Of a stretch of 64,000 nt of DNA, positions 55,370 to 62,251 are shown one piece after another. The position numbers and the translations under genes were made by a program. Position 1 is the stretch's first letter. Each line of letters begins with the position of its first letter. Source of the stretch: Pseudoalteromonas sp. DL-6 (lineage in GTDB: Bacteria; Pseudomonadota; Gammaproteobacteria; Enterobacterales; Alteromonadaceae); assembly GCF_004328665.1 (NCBI RefSeq), contig NZ_CP019770.1:3100001-3164000 (forward strand). Direction: 5' to 3'. The notes beneath the pieces are model-generated. The model had not been told where the DNA came from, did no database searches, and was given only the letters and a program-made list of their open reading frames with translations.

Positions 55370-55587
55370 CAACAAGACGAAGCATACTTCTTGTGACGGA
55401 AAAGTTCATTTGTTTCTCGACCCTGAAACAAACGTGTGGCGCACGTTAACAGCTATGGAAACCTGTTATAAACCACAACGCCCCTTGCTGTTTATGACCT
55501 GTTTCCGCCCTACTCATTTACTTGCTACATTGCTCATATCGGTGACGGTAGATATGAAACTAAAAAAGCCCTTACGGGCTTTTTTTA
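55370..55587 (+). ncRNA. Candidate structured RNA gene
   Basis: About 218 nt between a strong promoter and a rho-independent terminator, with several stems in between. Stem 1: CAAGA...TCTTG (55373-55393). Stem 2: TTTGTTTC...GAAACAAA (55409-55432). Stem 3: ACGTG/CGCACGT-like. Stem 4: GGAAAC...GTTTCC (55457-55506) enclosing TTATAAA/TTTATGA. Stem 5: TCATATC...GATATGA (55534-55557). It ends at the GCCC-TTAC-GGGC terminator. No known family was recognised. The reading frame at 55410-55601 crosses the terminator and is not credible. Confidence 0.55.
55562..55587. terminator. Bidirectional terminator
   Basis: AAAAAAGCCC-TTAC-GGGCTTTTTTT. On the + strand it ends the candidate RNA; on the minus strand it lies about 45 nt past the ylqF stop. 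Confidence 0.9.
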
Positions 55588-55631
55588 TGTCTGTAATTTA
55601 ATGCGTAAAGCTTTAACTTACGCTTTAAAAA

Positions 55632-56576
55632 TTAACGGCGGTTTTTTCGTGCACGTGCTCGGCGTTGTTTTTTCTCTTCTTCTTTAGCTTGCTTTTTCGC
55701 TTCTGCTGCCGCGCGCAATCCAGCTACCATTATTTCTTCTTCTTCACGCATGGCAGGTGTTTCCATGGTAATACGACCAATAATGCCATCTCGTAATTCA
55801 TTAATTAGAATTTCTGACATTTTATACGTATCAATTTGGTTACCACCGCGAATACAGCCGCGTTTTTTACCCGCCATTTCAACAAATTCCCAATCGCTTT
55901 CTGGCAGTTCATCTAATTTATAGCGCGCTTTTAAAAGCTCAGGATAGGCATGTAATAAATACTCAGCGGTATAACTTGCCACTTCTTCGTATTCCAATGC
56001 GGTATCACGTATCGCACCGGTTGCGCCTAAACGATAACCTGAATTTTCGTTCTCTACTTTTGGCCACAGCATCCCAGGCGTATCATAAAGCATAATACCA
56101 TCATCAAGTTTAATACGTTGCTGTGCCTTAGTCACTGCAGGCTCATTGCCGGTTTTAGCCACTATACGTCCAGCAAGTACATTAATGAGCGTAGATTTAC
56201 CTACGTTAGGTATCCCCATGATCATGGCTTTAATTTGCTTATCAGCACCGACTTTGTGCGGCACTAACTTTTTACACAGCTCATTAATACGATGCACTTC
56301 AGCGGCTTTATCGTTACCAAACGCAATAGCTTTTACGCCATTTTCTTGCTCAAAATAGTCTTTCCACGTTTGCGTCATTTTAGGATCAGCTAAATCGGCT
56401 TTATTTAGAATTTTGATGACCGGCTTACCTTCGCGTAAGGTAGCCACCATCGGGTTTTCGCTACTGTAAGGAATGCGCGCATCAAGCACTTCAATGATCA
56501 CATCCATTTGTGGCATTATTTCTTTAATTTCATTTCGGGCTTTATTCATGTGCCCAGGGAACCACTGGATAGCCAT
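55632..56576 (-). CDS. ylqF: Ribosome biogenesis GTPase YlqF/RbgA
   Basis: A 314-residue circularly permuted GTPase of the YlqF/RbgA family. Motif order is G4 (LNKADLAD) then G1 (GIPNVGKSTLINVL) then G3 (DTPG), as expected for a permuted protein. N-terminus AIQWFPGHMNKARNEI is the family hallmark. It assists late assembly of the large ribosomal subunit. The C-terminus is very basic (KKQAKEEEKKQRRARARKNRR pattern), likely binding rRNA. Monocistronic with its own terminator. Confidence 0.93.
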   Translation of the reverse strand: MAIQWFPGHMNKARNEIKEIMPQMDVIIEVLDARIPYSSENPMVATLREGKPVIKILNKADLADPKMTQTWKDYFEQENGVKAIAFGNDKAAEVHRINELCKKLVPHKVGADKQIKAMIMGIPNVGKSTLINVLAGRIVAKTGNEPAVTKAQQRIKLDDGIMLYDTPGMLWPKVENENSGYRLGATGAIRDTALEYEEVASYTAEYLLHAYPELLKARYKLDELPESDWEFVEMAGKKRGCIRGGNQIDTYKMSEILINELRDGIIGRITMETPAMREEEEIMVAGLRAAAEAKKQAKEEEKKQRRARARKNRR

Positions 56577-56667
56577 TTTTAACTCCTAACATATAATTTG
56601 TAGCTATTTTAACTGGCAATTCATTTAATTGCGCTATACTGGCGCAAATTTTTTCAGATTAGATATT

Positions 56668-57204
56668 ATGGCTCTCAAATCTACCATTATTAAAGCGCAA
56701 CTATCGCTTAGCGATATGGACCGTCACGTATACCAAGACTTTAATTTAACCTTGGCACAACACCCATCAGAAACTGAGCAGCGCTTGATGATTCGCTTAC
56801 TAGCGTTTGCACTTAATAGCTGTGATGGATTAGAGTTTACTAAAGGTTTATGTGCTGATGATGAGCCGGAGCTTTGGCATATTAATTACAGCGAAGAAAT
56901 AGAGCTGTGGATTGAGCTGGGGCTACCTGATGAAAAACGCCTCAAAAAAGCCTGTAATAAAGCTAAAAAAGTAGTTTTATATACCTATGGCGAGAATAAC
57001 CAAGCTATTTGGTGGCAAAAGCATCAGCCTAAATTGTACGAGTTTAAAAACTTAAGCATTTTTAGCCTTGATTATGCTGCTACTCAGTTATTAGCTGCGT
57101 TGGTTGATCGTAATATTAAATTGGCTATTACCATTCAAGATGGTGAAGTTTGGGTTAATACCGACACCACTAACATTGAGATAAAACCTCAGCAATTAAT
57201 GTAA
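56668..57204 (+). CDS. yaeQ: YaeQ family protein
   Basis: A 178-residue protein: MALKSTIIKAQLSLSDMDRHVYQDF, the HPSETEQRLMIRLLAFAL segment (residues 33-50) and IELGLPDEKRLKKACNKAKKVVLYTY. These match YaeQ, which has a PD-(D/E)XK nuclease-like fold; the conserved acidic residues GLCADDEPELW and WIELG lie in the expected place. The precise function is unknown. The ATG at 56668 follows weak AGATT; upstream ATG at 56629 gives an unlikely tail. Divergent from ylqF. Confidence 0.9.
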   Translation: MALKSTIIKAQLSLSDMDRHVYQDFNLTLAQHPSETEQRLMIRLLAFALNSCDGLEFTKGLCADDEPELWHINYSEEIELWIELGLPDEKRLKKACNKAKKVVLYTYGENNQAIWWQKHQPKLYEFKNLSIFSLDYAATQLLAALVDRNIKLAITIQDGEVWVNTDTTNIEIKPQQLM

Positions 57205-57214
57205 TTAGAATAGG

Positions 57215-57380
57215 TTATACCAATTGCATTAAATTAGTTATCCATTATAGCGACAAAGAAATAAGTCGATAACAAGGCGAAAATGATGACATATAGTTGC
57301 TCTATATAAATAATTTTTAACGCAGGTAGCGGATTATTTAATACGCTAGAATGATCATGTTTTTAATAAAATTGGTATTA
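57215..57380. mobile_element. MITE-like element (TAATACCAA family)
   Basis: A 166-bp segment with long imperfect terminal inverted repeats: TTATACCAATTGCATTAAA at the left and, read inward from the right, TAATACCAATTTTATTAAA. The interior contains ATAACAAGGCGAAAATGATG and a TATAGTTGCTCTATATA hairpin. It has no coding capacity. It fills the whole gap between yaeQ and the lipase-like gene, ending 8 bp before its ATG. A right-half copy lies at 41018-41087. Confidence 0.7.
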
Positions 57381-57388
57381 GGGGGCGT

Positions 57389-57994
57389 ATGAAAGTTAAA
57401 CACGTGATTGTTTTACATGGCTTGTATATGTCTGGCTTGGTAATGCGCCCGCTGTGCTCACGCCTGGAAGAGTCGGGGGTTAAGGTTTTAAATCTAACCT
57501 ACAACACCCGTGACCCTAATCGAGATGCTATTTTTGCGCAAATAGATGAGTTTATTGGTGGTGAACCATCCGCTTTAGTCTGCCACTCTATGGGAGGCTT
57601 AGTTGCTCGCGCCTACTTAGAAGCAAACTCAGCACCAAGTCATCATGTTGAAAAGGTGATCACCTTAGGTACGCCACACACTGGCAGCCATATTGCTGAA
57701 AAAATGCAGCAAAAAGGGTTCGAGCTATTATTAAAAAATAGCGTTGAGTTTTTACTGTCTAAAAATGGTGATTGGCCTTTTAAAGCCAAGCTATACAGTA
57801 TTGCCGGCGACTTACCGATTGGTTTAATGCCACTCATTGTTAAAGGTAGCCGCTCTGATGGCACCGTACTACTGGATGAAACCAAACTTAAAGGTATGGC
57901 TGAACACAAGGTGTTTCATTTAAGCCATACCAGTATGATTTACTCTCGCCAAGTCGTTAATTATATTCTTGAGCGCTTGAACGAGGACATTTAG
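57389..57994 (+). CDS. Lipase-like alpha/beta-hydrolase
   Basis: A 201-residue alpha/beta-hydrolase with the nucleophile elbow CHSMGGLVARAYLE and an N-terminal VLHGLYMSGLVM oxyanion segment. A Asp in the KGSRSDGTVLLDE stretch and a His in FHLSHTSMI complete a plausible triad. It has no signal peptide and is smaller than most lipases. The substrate is unknown. It begins 8 bp after a MITE-like repeat, so GGGGG just upstream is its ribosome site. Its stop codon overlaps that of the convergent small membrane gene by 3 bp. Confidence 0.82.
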   Translation: MKVKHVIVLHGLYMSGLVMRPLCSRLEESGVKVLNLTYNTRDPNRDAIFAQIDEFIGGEPSALVCHSMGGLVARAYLEANSAPSHHVEKVITLGTPHTGSHIAEKMQQKGFELLLKNSVEFLLSKNGDWPFKAKLYSIAGDLPIGLMPLIVKGSRSDGTVLLDETKLKGMAEHKVFHLSHTSMIYSRQVVNYILERLNEDI

Positions 57995-58200
57995 TCCTCA
58001 GCTGCAGCGGCTACTTTATAGCTGATCAAAAATATAATACCTAACACCAGCGGCATGGGTGCAGCGATATAACCAAAGGTATCAGAGTTTGCAAAACTCG
58101 CACCCGCTAAGTGCGCAACTAATCCAACAACAAACGCGACCAAAGCAATACCAATAACGATGAGTTCAGCTTTATTCTCTTTACGTGTTTTAGCTTCCAT
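57991..58200 (-). CDS. Small two-helix membrane protein
   Basis: A 69-residue protein with two hydrophobic segments (about residues 14-30 and 46-63) joined by a short loop. The ATG at 58200 follows GGAGAGAAATA, a good ribosome site; an ATG five codons upstream lacks one. No family was recognised. It is convergent with the lipase-like gene and overlaps its stop. Upstream lies an FNR-like box (58300-58313), so oxygen-responsive expression is possible. Confidence 0.7.
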   Translation of the reverse strand: MEAKTRKENKAELIVIGIALVAFVVGLVAHLAGASFANSDTFGYIAAPMPLVLGIIFLISYKVAAAAED

Positions 58201-58272
58201 TATTTCTCTCCGCATCTAATCAAGTAGCCCCTTAACTTAATAAAGTGCTCTCTATCAAGTTGGGTTATATTG

Positions 58273-58313
58273 ATTATGCGCTTTACTTATGCGTGTTTTT
58301 TGACCTAAATCAA
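58273..58313 (-). promoter_or_regulatory. FNR-like box and -10 for the small membrane gene
   Basis: On the minus strand TTGATTTAGGTCAA (58313-58300) matches 9 of 10 fixed bases of the FNR consensus. A -10-like CATAAT occupies 58278-58273. The box centre is 28.5 bp before the first base of the -10, one base off the class II spacing, so it would lie near -40.5. Confidence 0.5.
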
Positions 58314-58477
58314 TAAATAAAATAACTCTCTGCTACGCCTATCAAAAGCTTGTTTTAGATCATATTTTGTACTCACAAAATAAACAATTTCGCTGCTCAA
58401 GGTAGTATTTTTATAAACACAACCCATATCTATGAAATGGCGTTAGTTAATTTATTTATAAAATCACAGATACGCTG

Positions 58478-58514
58478 ATAGCTTTTAGCTATGGCATCAA
58501 TATGTATAAACGAT
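58478..58514 (+). promoter_or_regulatory. OxyR binding site upstream of dps
   Basis: ATAGCTTTTAGCTAT (58478-58492) matches the OxyR half-site ATAGnTnnnAnCTAT at every fixed base. Seven bases later ATATGTATAAACGAT (58500-58514) matches 8 of 10. The combined 18 of 20 matches with N7 spacing equal the canonical tetramer site. It lies about 85 bp upstream of dps, a classic OxyR target. Nothing else was seen in 58216-58599 except this site and the FNR-like box. Confidence 0.85.
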
Positions 58515-58599
58515 TTTATTCATAGACGATTATGAGCAATACTTATTTTACTGAGCAATATGTGAAAATTCATAAAAACGGTTATTTAAGGAGCAAGGT

Positions 58600-59073
58600 A
58601 TGTCGCAAGTAAATGCAATTGGTTTAAACAGTACAAAAAGTGAAGATATTATTAAGTCACTGAATACGCTTTTAAGCAGCTATCAAATTCAATATATGAA
58701 TGCCCGCGGATTTCACTGGAATATTAAAGGCCGAAACTTTTTTGAATTACATTTAAAGTTTGAAGAAATTTATAACTTACTACTGTTAAAAGTCGATGAA
58801 ATCGCAGAACGTATTCTAACGCTTGATGGTGCACCGCTGCATGCGTTTTCAGATTACTTAGAAGTAAGTGAAATTAAAGAAGCAAAAGGGATCAGCGATG
58901 GCGTTACCGCTGTTGAAAACTTACTTGCCGGATACAGCAGCTTAATCAAAATGCAGCGCGATATTCTTGCACAAGCCGCTGAAGCGGATGATGAAGGTAC
59001 CGCGTCATTAATGAGTGATTATATTAAAGAACAAGAAAAGCTAGTGTGGATGCTAAAAGCCTACCTAGATTAA
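58600..59073 (+). CDS. dps: DNA-binding ferritin-like protein Dps
   Basis: A 157-residue Dps: the ferroxidase ligands lie in ARGFHWNIKGRNFFELH and FEEIYNLLLLKVDEIAERI, both complete. Dps dodecamers oxidise and store iron and shield DNA during oxidative and starvation stress. The N-terminal tail (MSQVNAIGLNSTKSEDI) is short and only weakly basic, so DNA binding may be weaker than in E. coli. The ribosome site AAGGAGCAAGG is strong. An OxyR site is upstream, and the gene is monocistronic. Confidence 0.96.
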   Translation: MSQVNAIGLNSTKSEDIIKSLNTLLSSYQIQYMNARGFHWNIKGRNFFELHLKFEEIYNLLLLKVDEIAERILTLDGAPLHAFSDYLEVSEIKEAKGISDGVTAVENLLAGYSSLIKMQRDILAQAAEADDEGTASLMSDYIKEQEKLVWMLKAYLD

Positions 59074-59090
59074 GTTATTTTAAAAATAGA

Positions 59091-59118
59091 AAGCCTCAGT
59101 CATTACTGAGGCTTTTTT
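59091..59118. terminator. Bidirectional terminator
   Basis: AAGCCTCAGT-CATT-ACTGAGGCTTTTTT: an excellent stem and T-run after dps, also reachable from the convergent oligopeptidase gene. Confidence 0.9.
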
Positions 59119-59133
59119 GTCACTGTACTATTA

Positions 59134-61206
59134 CTATGACAATGCGATAAAAAAGGCCATTTCTAGTGCTTTTTCTTCTAAGCTTTTGAAGCGCCCAGAT
59201 GCACCACCATGCCCTGCATCCATATCGGTTTTAAACACTAAAATATTATCATCGGTTTTATATTCACGCATTTTAGCCACCCACTTCATTGGCTCCCAAT
59301 ATTGTACTTGCGAGTCATGCAAGCCGGTTGTTACCAATATATTGGGGTAGTGTTGTGCACTAATATTGTCATACGGTGAGTACGCTTTAATAATATCGTA
59401 AAAATCAGGGTCATTTGGATTACCCCATTCGTCATACTCATTTGTTGTAAGCGGTATGCTTTCATCCAACATAGTGGTGAGCACATCTAAAAATGGCACA
59501 TGGCAACCCATACCGCAGTAGAGTTCGGGTGCTTGGTTTGCTACGGCTCCCATTAATAAACCACCCGCGCTGCCTCCCGATGCAAATACTTTATTTTTAT
59601 CTGCATAACCTTGTTCGGTAAGTGATTTGGTTATATCTATAAAGTCATTAAAGCTATTTTGTTTATGCTGCTTTTTACCGTGTTCGTACCATGAACGCCC
59701 TAGCATTTCGCTACCACGCACATGCGCAATTGCATAAACAAAGCCACGGTCGAGTAAGCTAAGTGACGTACTCGAAAAGCTTGGATCTATGGTGATACCA
59801 TACGCGCCATAACCATATTGAAACAACGGATTTGAGCCATCTTTTTTAAAGCTATCTTTACGATATACCAACGACACCGGCACTTTTACCCCCTCTCGAG
59901 CGCTGACCATAAGTCGCTCTGACTGGTAGTCTCCTGCGTTAAAATCACCGAGTACTTTTTGTTGTTTAAGTAAGGTTTTTTCGCCTGTGGTTAAATCAAC
60001 ATTATAGAGCGAACCTGGCGTTGTTAAGCTTGAATAGTAAATGCGCGCATGAGCTACATTTGGTTCTGGGTTCATGGCAATAGCAGCGTAATAGCAAGGA
60101 TCATCAAACTCAAGGTTCATTCGCTCAGCGTTTTTATTAACCACAACAAAGCGGGCTTGCCCTTGTTCGCGCTCGCTAAGCACTAAAAAGTCGTTAAATA
60201 GTTCAACGCCTTCTAATAATACATTTTCACGGTGAGGGGTATGTGTTTGCCACTGGCTTTTATCCGCTATGGTATCGCTTGTCGCAATCATTAGTCGGAA
60301 GTTTTTAGCCTGCCAGTTAGTCACTATATAAAAAGTATCACCAAGCTTATCGATATCAAATTCATGCCCCTCTTCACGCGGCATTAAAGCAGTAAACTCG
60401 CCTTGAGGCTGATTGGCATCCAGTATCCACATGTCGTTAGTTTCTGTACTCGCTAAATCAATAATAATTAAGCTTTCATCACGACTTTTACCTAAGCCCA
60501 TAAAAAAGCTGCTGTCTTGCTCTTCGTATACCAGCACATCTTGGTGTTGCTCAGTCCCTAGCTCATGTCTAAAAACTTGATAACCTAATAAGGTTTTTAA
60601 ATCCTTTTTTACATAAAATACGGTTTTATTGTCGTTCGCCCAAACAACTTGCCCCTCGGTAATCTCGAGTACATCGTCGAGCATTTTATTGCTGCTTAAA
60701 TCTTTAAATCGAACTGTGTAAATACGTCTGCCGTCAGTATCTTCAGAATATGCCATTAATTGCTCATTGGGACTCAGCGCCACTTCCCCTAGCTCATAAA
60801 ACTCATAGCCGTTGGCAAGTTCATTTACATCAAGTAGTAACGCTTTATTAGCCATTGCCATACTGCTACTGCGATAATGGCGTGCATATTCATCATCTCC
60901 GCGAACCTCTGAGTGATACCAATACTGGCCATCTTTGACCGGTACGGTGTTGTCGTCTTTTACAATACGCCCTTTAAGCTCTTCAAATAGTGTATTTTGT
61001 AATGGCTTAATGTCGGCTAATTGCTCATCACAATAGGCGTTTTCTTGTGCTAAATGCGCGAGTATTTCGGCATTTTGTCGTTCATCATCACGCATCCAAT
61101 AATAATCATCACTGCGTGTTTTTGCGTGAGTAGTAAGCGCATGAGGTTGCTTTTTAGCAATAGGAAAATTAGGCAATAAGCTTAAAGAATAATCAGAAGA
61201 AGACAC
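59134..61206 (-). CDS. ptrB: Oligopeptidase B (S9 prolyl-oligopeptidase family)
   Basis: A 690-residue serine oligopeptidase. The N-terminal seven-bladed propeller (about residues 60-430) is followed by the catalytic domain with nucleophile Ser in ASGGSAGGLLMGAV, Asp in TGLHDSQVQYWEP and His in MDAGHGGASG. Oligopeptidase B cleaves peptides after Arg and Lys and is cytosolic, in keeping with the lack of a signal peptide. The start MSSSDYSLSLLPNFP has no strong ribosome site. Monocistronic. Confidence 0.92.
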   Translation of the reverse strand: MSSSDYSLSLLPNFPIAKKQPHALTTHAKTRSDDYYWMRDDERQNAEILAHLAQENAYCDEQLADIKPLQNTLFEELKGRIVKDDNTVPVKDGQYWYHSEVRGDDEYARHYRSSSMAMANKALLLDVNELANGYEFYELGEVALSPNEQLMAYSEDTDGRRIYTVRFKDLSSNKMLDDVLEITEGQVVWANDNKTVFYVKKDLKTLLGYQVFRHELGTEQHQDVLVYEEQDSSFFMGLGKSRDESLIIIDLASTETNDMWILDANQPQGEFTALMPREEGHEFDIDKLGDTFYIVTNWQAKNFRLMIATSDTIADKSQWQTHTPHRENVLLEGVELFNDFLVLSEREQGQARFVVVNKNAERMNLEFDDPCYYAAIAMNPEPNVAHARIYYSSLTTPGSLYNVDLTTGEKTLLKQQKVLGDFNAGDYQSERLMVSAREGVKVPVSLVYRKDSFKKDGSNPLFQYGYGAYGITIDPSFSSTSLSLLDRGFVYAIAHVRGSEMLGRSWYEHGKKQHKQNSFNDFIDITKSLTEQGYADKNKVFASGGSAGGLLMGAVANQAPELYCGMGCHVPFLDVLTTMLDESIPLTTNEYDEWGNPNDPDFYDIIKAYSPYDNISAQHYPNILVTTGLHDSQVQYWEPMKWVAKMREYKTDDNILVFKTDMDAGHGGASGRFKSLEEKALEMAFFIALS

Positions 61207-61253
61207 AAAAAAACCGCTTAAAAAATAACAATGGCGGCCAGTTTATCATAAAA

Positions 61254-61283
61254 ATAAAAAAGCCCACTCATAGTTGAGTGGGC
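61254..61283 (-). terminator. Terminator of the hypothetical gene
   Basis: AGCCCACTCA-TAG-TTGAGTGGGCT is a nearly perfect stem; on the minus strand it ends in a U-run (61260-61254). It lies about 75 nt past the stop of the gene at 61357. Confidence 0.88.
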
Positions 61284-61356
61284 TAAAGCGGTATAAATTC
61301 GATAACTAAAAACTACGTGAATTTTATTGTTGTCGTTATACCTAAGGGAAGTTGAT

Positions 61357-61932
61357 TTACTGTATTTGCTGCCAAGCCATAGTCCAGCTTTCGCCAACTC
61401 CAGGCTCAAACATAGTGTTATGCTCATCTACACGGCAAAACTCGCTAAATGGCCATGCCTTACACTGGTATATATGCCCCGTTTTAGGCTGTAGTACTTT
61501 GGTGCCTGCACTATACATATCGCCATTTTGAGGATAAATTGCATCGTATCCAAGGCTATTTACAGCAATTAATTTTTTATTTTTTTCAGCGCGATTAAAA
61601 TGAACCACCGCGCTACAAATACCACTACTTTCAAGCGCAAATATTTTATTATGCCTATAAGCGACCACTAATCCTTGCTCTGTCATTCTGCCAGCGCACA
61701 CCAGCGGAATATGCATATTAATATGCTCAACCACCAGCAAGCTCCAAGCATGGGGTTCACCCTGCTCTGGGGAGAGTATTTCATATTCAAACGCTAGCTG
61801 AGATAATTCACCATGCTCATCGTAAAAGCTCACACTAACCGTATCACCAACAAATAGCTGGCTATACTGATCGAGCCCAAGACAACCAATAGTTAACCAT
61901 TCTCCACACGTTAATGATGAATGTATAAACAC
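61357..61932 (-). CDS. Protein of unknown function with a chitin-binding-like tail
   Basis: A 191-residue protein without signal peptide or membrane helix. Residues 1-125 have no recognised domain. Residues about 131-191 (AIYPQNGDMYSAGTKVLQPK; HIYQCKAWPFSEFCR; FEPGVGESWTMAW) resemble the short chitin-binding modules (CBM73/CBM5-like) at the end of secreted chitinases and lytic polysaccharide monooxygenases. Cys157 and Cys166 fit the usual disulfide. Having such a module on an apparently cytosolic protein is odd. The assignment is from remembered patterns and needs a search. Confidence 0.55.
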   Translation of the reverse strand: MFIHSSLTCGEWLTIGCLGLDQYSQLFVGDTVSVSFYDEHGELSQLAFEYEILSPEQGEPHAWSLLVVEHINMHIPLVCAGRMTEQGLVVAYRHNKIFALESSGICSAVVHFNRAEKNKKLIAVNSLGYDAIYPQNGDMYSAGTKVLQPKTGHIYQCKAWPFSEFCRVDEHNTMFEPGVGESWTMAWQQIQ

Positions 61933-62151
61933 TGCAACACCTTAAAGAGTCAAACGTCGCCCATATCATATGGCTTACAACAGGCAAACTAGCTCGAAGG
62001 CTAATATGCATTAACTAAAGTATTAGGTTAAAAACCATTGTGTAATACCAATACCGAATGATTGTAATTCGCAATGTTGCAATAATCAAACAAAAGAATG
62101 TAACCAGAATTTAAAAGCAGCACTTAAGTTTACATTCATAAAAATAACACA

Positions 62152-62184
62152 AAAAAGCCAACCGCTTTAACGGTTGGCTTTTTT
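62152..62184. terminator. Bidirectional terminator
   Basis: AAAAAAGCCAACCG-CTTTAA-CGGTTGGCTTTTTT, strong and symmetrical, about 67 nt past the RND stop on the minus strand. The rest of 61933-62251 has a TAATACCAATA word (62046) and an inverted repeat at 62201-62230. Confidence 0.9.
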
Positions 62185-62200
62185 ATTCAGCTGGATGCCT

Positions 62201-62230
62201 TGTCCTGACATGTGTTTACACATTTAGGAC
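62201..62230. repeat. Inverted repeat after the RND gene
   Basis: TGTCCT-GAC-ATGTGT-TT-ACACAT-TT-AGGAC: an inner perfect ATGTGT/ACACAT palindrome flanked by GTCCT/AGGAC. Located between the RND stop and the terminator. Role unknown. Confidence 0.5.
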
Positions 62231-62251
62231 GGGGCAGGGTGATATATAATA

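Noticed and set aside
55370..55587. The candidate RNA as 6S RNA, Spot 42, GcvB or CrcZ.
   Set aside because: Hallmarks are missing: no 6S closing stem and central bubble, no GcvB GU-rich linker, no repeated A-rich Hfq motifs, and the gene context differs from the usual ones.
55410..55601. A 63-codon open frame between ylqF and the kinase gene.
   Set aside because: It reads through a strong terminator hairpin, has no ribosome site and no family likeness; the stretch is better explained as a structured RNA.
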